A DNA stretch of 64,000 nucleotides from Streptomyces sp. AV19 (GTDB lineage Bacteria > Actinomycetota > Actinomycetes > Streptomycetales > Streptomycetaceae), in the NCBI RefSeq assembly GCF_015999245.1, contig NZ_JAEAMR010000022.1, positions 337,703 through 401,702 of the forward strand, read 5' to 3'. Under the pieces are notes generated by a model that was not told the origin of the DNA, did not search any database, and saw nothing but the letters and a program-made list of their open reading frames with translations. A program made the translations under genes and the position numbers. Of this stretch, positions 32,051 through 39,445 are shown piece by piece (positions within the stretch are counted from its first letter, which is position 1; each line of letters begins with the position of its first letter).

Positions 32051-32083
32051 CCGGGGGCTCCTCGGAGGGGAAGGAGCCCCCGG
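32051..32083. terminator. Bidirectional terminator hairpin
   Basis: A perfect 12-base stem (CCGGGGGCTCCT and complement) with a 9-base loop lies between the convergent FG-GAP and Otr(A)-like genes, 16 bases from one stop and 9 from the other. Confidence 0.85.
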
Positions 32084-32091
32084 GGCCGGGC

Positions 32092-34062
32092 TCAGGCGCG
32101 GCCCAGACTCCGCAGGTACTCGGCCCTGTTGAGGGGATCGGCACCCGAGCGCTCGCGGACCTGCGGCGTCCCGGAGAGCGGGCGGTCCGTGGTCGGCGCC
32201 GACCACCAGACCGCCTCGCCCCGGGCCGCTCCGGGAAGCCGCCGTTCCACGGCGGCGACCCGGCGGGCCGGGATCACGCCCCGGATCAGCCAGCCGGCCG
32301 TGGCGGGGACGGTGTCGCCGACGGTCGCCCCCTGCCCGGCGAGCAGGCCCGTCGCGGCGCTCAACGCATCGGCGGGCACCTCCAGTTCGTAGGCGTGGCA
32401 CGGCTCGTACACCGCCGTACCCGCCTCCGCCAGGGCACGCATGAGCACCAGGGGGGTGAGGCGGCGGAAGTCGGTGCCCGTGCTCACGGGGCTGGCGTAG
32501 CCGGAGTGGGTGAGGGTGACGACGATGTCGGTCACCGGCCAGCCGTACAACCCCTGTTGGAGCGTGCGGCGGACCGTCTCTTCAATGGCCCGGTCGAAGC
32601 CCAGGGGCAGGGCACCGAGTTCGGTCTCCCGGCGGTAGACCGTTCCGGAGCCGGGCGTGCCGGGCTCGACGCGCAGCCCGACCGTGGCCCAGAAGGCGGC
32701 GGTCGTGCGGCGGTCGATGCCCTCGTACGCGGCGCCGGTCCCGGCGGGCCGCTCGCGGAAGACCGGGCGGCTCTCCTCGAAGACGGCCTCGACGCCGAAC
32801 TCCTCGGCGAGCGTGGCCGCGAGGACCTCCTTCTGGACCTCGCCGTAGAGCAGGACGGAGGTGCCGGCGCCGTCCGGCAGCGGGCGGGTGGCGATCAGCG
32901 GGTCCTGGTCGGCGAGGGCGGCGAGCGCCGCGTGGAGGCGGGACGCGTCGGCCGGTCGCGACGGGCGGACGACCGACTCCAGGGTCGGCGGCGCGAAGAC
33001 GGCCTCCGGCCGGTCCCCGACCGGGCCGAGCCGGTCGCCGACACGCACGGCGGGCAGACCGCGAACGGCGGCGATGCCGCCCGGTGTCAACCGGTGGTGA
33101 CCTCCGCCGGCGACGTCCAGGCCGGTGACGCGGCCGCCGTGCTCGGCGAGAGTGCCGTCGGGCTCGCGGCGGTGGAGGGTGACGCGGTCGCGCCGGTCGA
33201 GCGTGCCGGAGAAGAGCCGCAGGTAGGCGGTCTTCTCGCCGGAGCCGGACGCGGCGCGTTCGACGGCGAAGACCGTGCCGCGCGGCTCCCCGCTCAACTC
33301 GCCCCGCGCGGGGGGCAGCCAGCGGGCGACGCCGTCGAGGAGGTGGTCGATGCCCTGCCCGGAGAGGGCGGAGCCGAAGTACACGGGGTGCAGCAGGCCG
33401 CGCGCCGTGTGGCCGGCGAGCCCGGCCCGCAGGCGGTCCGCGTCCGGGACGCGGCCGTCGACGAGCTCGGCGAGCACGCCGTCGTCGTCCTCGGCGAGGG
33501 CCTCGGCCACGCGTTCGCGGAAGGCGGGGTCGTCGAAGGAGTGCGGGACCGTCCGGGCGTCCGGGGTGCCGATGTCCCGCACGGTGGCCATGGGGAGGAC
33601 GCGCGGGGTGAGGCGCGCGCGGATCGCGGCGAGCGTCGCGTCCTCGCGGGCCCCGGTGCGGTCGGTCTTGTTGACGAAGACCATCGTGGGCAGGCCGAGC
33701 CGGCGCAGAGTCTTCATCAGCACCCGGGTCCGCGCCTGCACGCCCTCGACGGCGGACAGCACGAGCACGGCCGCGTCGAGCACGCCGAGGGCGCGCTCCA
33801 CCTCGGCGGTGAAGTCGCCGTGTCCGGGCGTGTCGATGAGGTTGACGCGCAGGCCGCCGGTGGTGAAGGAGGCGACGGCGGTGCGGACGGTGATGCCACG
33901 GCGGCGTTCGACGGCGCCGGTGTCGGTGCGGGTGGTGCCGGCGTCGACGCTGCCGAGCCGGCCGATGGCCCCGGTGTCGAAGAGCAGGCGCTCGGTGAGG
34001 CTGGTCTTACCGGCGTCGACGTGGGCCAGAATCCCGATGTTCAGTGTGGGCGGGGTGCGCAT
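32092..34062 (-). CDS. Ribosomal-protection-type GTPase, Otr(A)/TetM-like
   Basis: A 656-residue EF-G-like translational GTPase of the tetracycline ribosomal protection group. G1 AHVDAGKTS is at 13-21, G3 DTPGHGD near 77, G4 NKTD near 130. EF-G-like domains follow, with LYGEVQKEVLAATL and HSGYASPVSTGTDFRRL in the C-terminal part, the latter characteristic of Tet(M)/Otr(A) rather than EF-G. These proteins remove tetracycline from the ribosome using GTP. No tetracycline biosynthesis genes are in the window; an intrinsic resistance role is inferred and some relatives have no proven activity. Confidence 0.88.
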   Translation of the reverse strand: MRTPPTLNIGILAHVDAGKTSLTERLLFDTGAIGRLGSVDAGTTRTDTGAVERRRGITVRTAVASFTTGGLRVNLIDTPGHGDFTAEVERALGVLDAAVLVLSAVEGVQARTRVLMKTLRRLGLPTMVFVNKTDRTGAREDATLAAIRARLTPRVLPMATVRDIGTPDARTVPHSFDDPAFRERVAEALAEDDDGVLAELVDGRVPDADRLRAGLAGHTARGLLHPVYFGSALSGQGIDHLLDGVARWLPPARGELSGEPRGTVFAVERAASGSGEKTAYLRLFSGTLDRRDRVTLHRREPDGTLAEHGGRVTGLDVAGGGHHRLTPGGIAAVRGLPAVRVGDRLGPVGDRPEAVFAPPTLESVVRPSRPADASRLHAALAALADQDPLIATRPLPDGAGTSVLLYGEVQKEVLAATLAEEFGVEAVFEESRPVFRERPAGTGAAYEGIDRRTTAAFWATVGLRVEPGTPGSGTVYRRETELGALPLGFDRAIEETVRRTLQQGLYGWPVTDIVVTLTHSGYASPVSTGTDFRRLTPLVLMRALAEAGTAVYEPCHAYELEVPADALSAATGLLAGQGATVGDTVPATAGWLIRGVIPARRVAAVERRLPGAARGEAVWWSAPTTDRPLSGTPQVRERSGADPLNRAEYLRSLGRA

Positions 34063-34350
34063 GGGCGGAGGAGTCCTCGAAAACGTTCGTCAGGCAGGGA
34101 CGCTGGGGGTTTTCGAGGGCCTGGCGCATCTGCGGGATCTCTCCTCCGTGGGACGACTGCTGCGGAGGCATGCTGTCAGGTACGGACCGGCGGCGCGAGC
34201 GGTTTTCCGACCGGTCGGCGACAGCACGTTCGATTGAACTCCCCGCCGGGCTTTGTGAATTGCTTCACACCTAACCCTTGGCCGGGCCCGCGTCTTCGTG
34301 CTGAGATCGGTGCAGGTTTCCAGCTCGACGGCGCGCTTGGGGAGGGCACT
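34063..34350. other. Divergent promoter region
   Basis: The 288 bases between the Otr(A)-like gene and the helical repeat gene hold no ORF of note. It contains a CRP-type palindrome at 34254-34269. Purine-rich CGAGGA lies before the minus-strand ATG, and GGAGGG before the plus-strand GTG. Confidence 0.5.
34254..34269 (+). promoter_or_regulatory. Perfect CRP-type palindrome
   Basis: TGTGAATTGCTTCACA matches TGTGA-N6-TCACA exactly and is symmetrical over 6 bases each side. Streptomyces encodes a Crp protein with a related GTG/CAC site. It lies 82 bases before the GTG of the helical repeat gene and about 190 before the Otr(A)-like start. Binding is inferred. Confidence 0.5.
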
Positions 34351-35175
34351 GTGGCGGACACCGCCATGCGGAAATCGGGGTTGACGGAGCCATGGGGACC
34401 GAAGGGCCCCAGTCCGCAGGACGGGCCGCTGGAGCGCGCGGTGTGGCGGCTGCGCTCACGCGCCTGCTGGGAGGACGCGGCCGCGCTCATCGCCCCGCGG
34501 GCGGCGGCCGATCCGGGCGCGGCCCGCTGGCGGACGGCCGTCCTGGTCGAACGGTGCGTGTTCACGGGCGAGGGCTGGGGGGCCGCCGAGGACGCGCTGC
34601 GGGCGGCGGAGGCGCTGGCCACGGACGACGAGGAGCGCGGTGCGGCAGCCTGCGAACGGGGCCATCTCGCGTACGCGGCCACCCTTTTGGGGGTACGCGA
34701 CCGGGCGGACGAAGCACGGTCGGCCCTGGGGCGCGCGGCGGCGCTGCTCGCGCCCCGTTCACCCGGACGTCCCCTGCTGGACTTCCGGCGCGGCCTGATC
34801 GCCCAGCACCTCTCCGACAATCCGTCCGACGCCACGGCCGCCTTCCAGCGCGCCCACGCCGGAGCGACGGCGCACGGGCACGGGCTGCTGCTCTCCTTCA
34901 CCTGGCGGCACATAGCCGCGATGGCCGAGCACCACGGCCGCCTGACCGACGCCCGCCACGGCTACACGGAGTCGCTGCGCATCCGGGAGGAACTGGGCTA
35001 CCTGGTGGGCATCGCCCCGGCGCTGGCCTCACTGGCGGCCGTGCTGCCCGACCCGGAGGAAGCGGCCAGACTCCGCGCGGAGGCCGCCCGCCTGGTCCGC
35101 CTGCTGGGCGGAGTCCCGGCGTGGCTGGCGGACCGCCTGGCACCGACACCGGCGACGGACGGGGCGGACGCCTGA
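34351..35175 (+). CDS. TPR-like helical repeat protein
   Basis: A 274-residue protein made of paired alpha helices (AVWRLRSRACWEDAAALIA, AEDALRAAEALATDDEERGAAACERGHLA in part, LLDFRRGLIAQHLSDNPSDATAAF, GRLTDARHGYTESLRIREELG). The last pair is a clear tetratricopeptide-type unit. No signal peptide or catalytic motif. Such proteins act as scaffolds or regulators. GTG at 34351, five bases after GGAGG, is preferred over the ATG 14 codons... downstream in the same region. Specific function unknown. Confidence 0.75.
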   Translation: MADTAMRKSGLTEPWGPKGPSPQDGPLERAVWRLRSRACWEDAAALIAPRAAADPGAARWRTAVLVERCVFTGEGWGAAEDALRAAEALATDDEERGAAACERGHLAYAATLLGVRDRADEARSALGRAAALLAPRSPGRPLLDFRRGLIAQHLSDNPSDATAAFQRAHAGATAHGHGLLLSFTWRHIAAMAEHHGRLTDARHGYTESLRIREELGYLVGIAPALASLAAVLPDPEEAARLRAEAARLVRLLGGVPAWLADRLAPTPATDGADA

Positions 35176-35185
35176 CGGCAGGCGG

Positions 35186-35593
35186 CCCGCGGCCCGCGGC
35201 CCGCGGCCGATGGTCGGTGGTTCGGCCGACCCACGGTCGGTGGTTCGGCCGGCCGCACCCACAGCCGGTGGCCGGCGGGTCGCCCTACGACGGGCAGGGG
35301 CCGTCACCCCTGCGGCCCGGCGCGCCACCGCTGAAGCGGTGCGGGTTCTGATGAGGCGGCCCGGTAGGGGTGCAGGGGCGGAGCCCCCGCCGGGGCGCAG
35401 AGGCGCACCCCCGCCAGGGCACAGGAGGCACAACCCGGCCGGGGCGCAGGGGCGGAGCCCCGCCGGGGCGCAGGGGCGGAGCCCCGCCGGGGCGCAGGGG
35501 CGGAGCCCCGTCCACCGCGCGGAGCGCGGTGTCGGGCCCGGGGCGCAGCCCCGGAGGAAACGGTGAAAGGGCGGGGCGGGGAGAGAACCCCCA
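35186..35593. repeat. Gene-end repeat element copy 2 with tandem 24-base array
   Basis: The convergent gap holds, in order: three CCCGCGG units, a 17-base direct repeat GGTCGGTGGTTCGGCCG (35212-35228 and 35235-35251), then a tandem array of the 24-base unit that begins GGGGCGCAGGGGCGG, three near-perfect copies at 35441-35512 after two or three degenerate ones. It closes with GAAACGGTGAAAGGGCGGGG (35557 onward), the conserved end also seen at 0.1, 44.4 and 58.8 kb, about 10 bases from the stop of the GntR gene. No gene is present. Confidence 0.75.
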
Positions 35594-36379
35594 CTACCAA
35601 CCCACCGCCCCCGCGAAATGCCCCCGCAGCACCGCCTCCGCCGCCCGCAGATCCCGCGCACCGAGCGCCCGCAGCAGCGCGAGATGCTCGGCGGCGTCGG
35701 CGACGAGATCGGCGGCAGGCGACGCCGGACCGTCCGGCGCCGGCCACTGGGCGCGCCGGTGCAACCCGTCGGCGACCGCGACCAGCTGGCGGTTGCCGGC
35801 CAGGCCCAGCAGGGCACGGTGGAAGGCCCGGTCGGCCTCGGCGTAGGCGGCGCGGTCGCCGCGCCGGGCCACCTCGGCGGCGGCCTCGGCCGAGGGCATC
35901 AGGTCCCGCCAGCGGGCCGCGGGGACGGTCCTGGCCAGCCGGAGCACGACGGGCACCTCCAGCAGGGCGCGGACCTCGGCCAGTTCGGCGAGGTCACGGG
36001 CGGAGCGGCTGGTGACCCGGAAGCCCCGGTTGGGCACGGCCTCGACGGCGCCCTCCAGGGCGAGTTGCTGCATGGCCTCGCGGACCGGCGTGGCCGAGAC
36101 GCCGAACCGCTCGGCGAGCACGGGCCCGGAGTAGACCTCGCCGGGTATGAGCTCGCCGCCGAGCAGGGCCTTGCGCAGGGCGTCCAGCACCTGTCCCCGC
36201 ACGGAGTAGCGGGTCGGCATCCGCCGGGCGGGAGCCGGCCCGGAGGCCGGGGCCTCCGCGCACCCGTGGACGTGCTCGCCGCGGGCCGCGGCGCTCCCGG
36301 GGAGCGGCGCGCGGGCGGGTTCGCCGGGGCCGTCGGTCCGCTGGCGCGGCACGGCGGGGTGGGATCTGCCCTGCTCCAT
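35594..36379 (-). CDS. GntR family regulator (FadR/FCD type)
   Basis: A 261-residue regulator. After a proline-rich 55-residue N-terminus, the winged helix (VLDALRKALLGGELIPGEVYSGPVLAERFGVSATPVREAM in part, about 65-110) is followed by an all-helical FCD ligand domain (LAELAEVRALLEVPVVLRLA, AYAEADRAFHRALLGLAGN), where Asp and His may bind metal. The ATG is 6 bases after AGGAGG. It diverges from the FhuF-type gene, and an iron box lies between them. The effector is unknown. Confidence 0.9.
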   Translation of the reverse strand: MEQGRSHPAVPRQRTDGPGEPARAPLPGSAAARGEHVHGCAEAPASGPAPARRMPTRYSVRGQVLDALRKALLGGELIPGEVYSGPVLAERFGVSATPVREAMQQLALEGAVEAVPNRGFRVTSRSARDLAELAEVRALLEVPVVLRLARTVPAARWRDLMPSAEAAAEVARRGDRAAYAEADRAFHRALLGLAGNRQLVAVADGLHRRAQWPAPDGPASPAADLVADAAEHLALLRALGARDLRAAEAVLRGHFAGAVGW

Positions 36380-36452
36380 GGGGGTCCTCCTGATGTGTTC
36401 CTTCGAACCATAGGCGGCATGTCCGGCAGTTCAAACCCCGGCCGACATGGGT

Positions 36453-36471
36453 AAGGTAAGCCTTACCTGCA
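36453..36471. promoter_or_regulatory. DmdR/DtxR-type iron box
   Basis: TAAGGTAAGCCTTACCTGC holds the perfect palindrome AGGTAAG-C-CTTACCT and fits the 19-base DtxR/IdeR/DmdR1 operator (TTAGGTTAGGCTAACCTAA type). It ends 25 bases before the start of the FhuF-type reductase, so iron-dependent repression of that gene is likely. Confidence 0.75.
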
Positions 36472-36496
36472 CCCATTTGCGCCCCGGTGGTCCCGT

Positions 36497-37351
36497 ATGT
36501 CCACTGCCTCGGCCGCACCACCCTCGCGGCCGCCCGCCACCGCCGCCTACGACCGGCTGACGGAGGTCTTCCCGCGGCTCGCCGTCGCGTGCGGACCGCT
36601 CCCCCGCGGGGACGGCTGGATCACCGCGGCGGCGCTCGCCGCCGGCGGCCCCGCCGTCACGGCGTTCTCCGCCTGGGACGCGGAGCGGTCCCGGCGGGAG
36701 TACGGCCGCGTGCCGCGCCCGGACGTGGCGGCGGGTTTTGGACTCTACCGCTACGCGTGGTCGGCCTCCCTGCTGTTGACGCTCCCCTGGTTCCTGCACC
36801 GCCGGGTCCCCGCGGCGCCGCTCGCCGCGGTCGCGGTGCGCCGCGGGCTGCGCACCGAAATCGCCTTCACGACCCGGGAGTTCACCTGCCTCCCGGACGA
36901 CCCGGCCGCCGGCCTGCCGGACGCGTCGGTGGCGGCGGACGAGGAGTCGCTGCGGCAGGTGGTGCGCGAGGGGCTCGCGGGCCATCTCGGGCCGGTACTG
37001 GAGGGGTTCGGCCCCTGGACGCGGCGCGGCTCGCGCGCCCTGTGGGGCCTGATGACGGACGCGACGACCGAGGGCCTGTGGCACCTGGGGAAGCTGCTGG
37101 GCGATGGCGAAGAGGCCCGGGCCCGCGCCGAGTTGGGGCTGCTGCTGCCGCACGGAACACCCCCGTACGCCGCCGGCGGCGCCGCCTTCCGCGCCCTGCG
37201 CGGGCAGCCGGACGACCCGGCACCGCCGCGCACCCGCGACCGGTCGAGCTGCTGCCTCCTCTACACCGTGCGCCCCCGCGCCTGCCTCACCTGCCCCCGC
37301 ACCGGCGACGCGGAGCGCCTCCAACGGCTGACGGCAAGGCGATCGACTTGA
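36497..37351 (+). CDS. FhuF-type ferric siderophore reductase (2Fe-2S)
   Basis: A 284-residue cytoplasmic protein. The C-terminal motif CC-LLYTVRPRA-CLTC (CC near 251, CxxC near 263-266) is the CCx10CxxC signature of FhuF reductases, which hold a [2Fe-2S] cluster and reduce ferric siderophores to release iron. The binding site before the ATG is weak, and the iron box 25 bases upstream suggests a short leader and strong iron repression. No siderophore transporter is adjacent. Confidence 0.88.
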   Translation: MSTASAAPPSRPPATAAYDRLTEVFPRLAVACGPLPRGDGWITAAALAAGGPAVTAFSAWDAERSRREYGRVPRPDVAAGFGLYRYAWSASLLLTLPWFLHRRVPAAPLAAVAVRRGLRTEIAFTTREFTCLPDDPAAGLPDASVAADEESLRQVVREGLAGHLGPVLEGFGPWTRRGSRALWGLMTDATTEGLWHLGKLLGDGEEARARAELGLLLPHGTPPYAAGGAAFRALRGQPDDPAPPRTRDRSSCCLLYTVRPRACLTCPRTGDAERLQRLTARRST

Positions 37352-37353
37352 AC

Positions 37354-37369
37354 CCACTCGAACGAGTGG
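37354..37369. promoter_or_regulatory. Palindrome upstream of DUF2637 gene
   Basis: CCACTCG-AA-CGAGTGG is a perfect 7-base inverted repeat that straddles the space just after the FhuF stop, 172 bases before the DUF2637 ATG. It could be an operator or a small hairpin. Confidence 0.35.
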
Positions 37370-37540
37370 TTTGATGTGAACACAATTCCCTTGCCGCTGA
37401 ATGGCGTTCGAAAGGATACACACCTATCCGTATGCCCTTGGCGTCCATTGGCGGGGAGTTGCTCCGAAACCCCTTGGCTCCCCGGCCGATTCCGTAAGGA
37501 TGGCGCGCGAAAGGCCGTACCGCGACGCAAGGGACGCAAG

Positions 37541-38599
37541 ATGAGAGTGACCGACATACCGCTGAATTGGGTTTTGCCCAGTGCCGTGGCGCTCGCCGGA
37601 GCCGTGGTGGCGGTGACGGTGTACGCCCGGGGCAAGAACGGCCCGGACGACCTGGCGGCCACGGATTCCTGGGAACGCACCGAGGAACGCAGACGGCGCA
37701 AGGAAGCCCTCTACGGCAGCGCCTCCTACGTGCTCCTCTTCTGCTGCGCGGCGGTCGCCGCCGCGCTCTCCTTCCACGGCCTGGTCGGCTTCGGGCGGCA
37801 GAACCTGGGCCTGTGGGGCGGCTGGGAGTACCTGGTGCCCTTCGGGCTCGACGGCGCGGCCATGTTCTGCTCGGTGCTCGCCGTGCGCGAGGCCAGCCAC
37901 GGCGACGCGGCGCTCGGCTCCCGGATGCTGGTGTGGACCTTCGCGGGCGCGGCGGCCTGGTTCAACTGGGTGCACGCGCCCCGCGGGATGGACCACGCGG
38001 GCGCGCCGCAGTTCTTCGCCGGCATGTCGCTGTCGGCGGCGGTCCTCTTCGACCGCGCGCTCAAGCAGACCCGCCGGGCCGCCCTGCGCGAACAGGGCCT
38101 GGTGCCCCGCCCGTTGCCGCAGATCCGCATGGTCCGCTGGCTGCGGGCCCCGCGCGAGACGTTCGGCGCGTGGTCGCTGATGCTCCTGGAGGGCGTGCGC
38201 ACGCTGGACGAGGCGGTCGACGAGGTCCGCGAGGACAAGCGGCAGCGGCAGCAGCACCGGCTGCGCCGCCGCGAGGCGGGCAAGCTGGAGCGCGCCCGGA
38301 TCAAGGCGTACAACCGCCAGCACCGCATCCTGTGGGGGCGGGCGCGCGGCGGACGGCAGGTGGAGGTGACCGCGGTGGCGTCCGCGCCGCAGCCGGCCCA
38401 GATCGGCTCGCAGTCCGGGTCGGAACCTTCCATAACCGACCCGGAGCAGCTCCCCCTGCACAATCATCCCTATCAGGCGGTGAACCGGCCCGGGCCCGGC
38501 CGGCCCATCGACCTGACCGCCGAGGACGACACCCAGCCCATCCAGCGGCTCGACTCGCTGGAGGAGCGGCTGGCGCGCATCGCCAAGCAGATCGGCTGA
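37541..38599 (+). CDS. DUF2637 membrane protein
   Basis: A 352-residue protein. Residues 1-190 hold about five membrane segments (LPSAVALAGAVVAVTVYA, YVLLFCCAAVAAALSFHGLVG, a GWEYLVPFGLDGAAMFCSVL segment, MLVWTFAGAAAWFNWVHA, FFAGMSLSAAVLF) typical of DUF2637. The C-terminal half is cytoplasmic, basic and coiled-coil-like (EDKRQRQQHRLRRREAGKLE), ending LDSLEERLARIAKQIG. DUF2637 proteins are frequent on actinomycete plasmids and integrative elements and are linked to spread or replication functions, but no such element is seen here. ATG follows AAGGGA. Confidence 0.85.
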   Translation: MRVTDIPLNWVLPSAVALAGAVVAVTVYARGKNGPDDLAATDSWERTEERRRRKEALYGSASYVLLFCCAAVAAALSFHGLVGFGRQNLGLWGGWEYLVPFGLDGAAMFCSVLAVREASHGDAALGSRMLVWTFAGAAAWFNWVHAPRGMDHAGAPQFFAGMSLSAAVLFDRALKQTRRAALREQGLVPRPLPQIRMVRWLRAPRETFGAWSLMLLEGVRTLDEAVDEVREDKRQRQQHRLRRREAGKLERARIKAYNRQHRILWGRARGGRQVEVTAVASAPQPAQIGSQSGSEPSITDPEQLPLHNHPYQAVNRPGPGRPIDLTAEDDTQPIQRLDSLEERLARIAKQIG

Positions 38600-38655
38600 C
38601 CCGCTCCCTCCGGGCCCCGCGGCTCGGAGCGGAGCGGTCGGCACGCCCGCGGCCG

Positions 38656-39207
38656 TCAGCGGTCCTCGGCGTCCAGCTCGAACCACACGGCCTTTCCCAC
38701 CCCGTGGGCCCGTACGCCCCAGCAGTCCGCGAGGGAGTCGACGAGCAGCAGGCCGCGCCCGGAGGTCGCGGTCCCGCTCACGTCGGCGGTCCCGCCCCCG
38801 GGGTTCCCCGGGTCCGGCGCCGCCGCGGACGCGCGCAGCGCCGGGCGCCGGGCGCAGAGGTCCCGCACCTCCACGCGCAGCCGCCCCTTGGCGAGGGCGG
38901 CGGGGCCGCCGGTGAGGACGGCGCTCACCACCGCGCCACCGTCCGTGTGCAGCAGGGCGTTGGTGACCAGCTCGCTCGTCAGCAGCTCGGCGGTCTCGGC
39001 CCGGCCGGGCGCTCCCCAGTGCTCCAGGAACCGGCGCAGCCCGGCCCGCGTCTCCGCGACGGCGGCCAGGTCACCGCGCCGGAGCCGTCTTTCCCAGCAC
39101 GGCTCCTGTCCCCCTTTCCTCACCTCTTCCGAAGCCGTGCCGTCCGCGGACCCTTCCCGACCTTCGCGGTTCCCCGCGCCCTCCCAGCGTGCAGTCCGCC
39201 TTTTCAT
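38656..39207 (-). CDS. RsbW-like ATP-binding protein (anti-sigma factor kinase fold)
   Basis: A 183-residue HATPase_c protein. After a 40-residue charged N-terminus it has TRAGLRRFLEHWG, the N-box ELLTSELVTNALLHTD with the Mg-binding Asn, VEVRDLCARRP (G1-like Asp) and GRGLLLVDSLADCWG (G2). These single-domain ATPases act as anti-sigma factors or serine kinases in stress and development switches. The PP2C-like phosphatase encoded just downstream on the same strand could be its partner. Confidence 0.88.
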   Translation of the reverse strand: MKRRTARWEGAGNREGREGSADGTASEEVRKGGQEPCWERRLRRGDLAAVAETRAGLRRFLEHWGAPGRAETAELLTSELVTNALLHTDGGAVVSAVLTGGPAALAKGRLRVEVRDLCARRPALRASAAAPDPGNPGGGTADVSGTATSGRGLLLVDSLADCWGVRAHGVGKAVWFELDAEDR

Positions 39208-39390
39208 TTCCGTCCGCCCCGACCCCTCCCCGGCGCCCCGGCATCGAACAGGCTCACGGCAAGTGCATGCCCCGCGACCGGGGGAACGACTCCTGTTGAG
39301 CCATCAACATCGGTGATGCGCCGGGAATGCGGACACGTCTTGCGCCGGTCGTGAATAGCGGTCTCCCGACGGCCGGTCGGGCACGCGAAA

Positions 39391-39412
39391 GGGCCGGGAA
39401 AGATCCCGGCCC
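39391..39412 (-). terminator. Terminator hairpin after PP2C-like gene
   Basis: GGGCCGGGA-AAGA-TCCCGGCCC forms a perfect 9-base stem about 34 bases beyond the stop of the phosphatase gene. Confidence 0.75.
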
Positions 39413-39445
39413 GCCGCTCCCCGTGTCACGTCTCCCGGACCGGTG

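Noticed and set aside
35441-35512. CRISPR array
   Set aside because: The 24-base units are directly tandem with no spacers, and no cas genes are present.
37350-37375. LexA/SOS box upstream of the DUF2637 gene
   Set aside because: CGAAC and GTTTG occur, but the spacing is 5 rather than 4 and the right half deviates from GTTC; the palindrome is better centred elsewhere.
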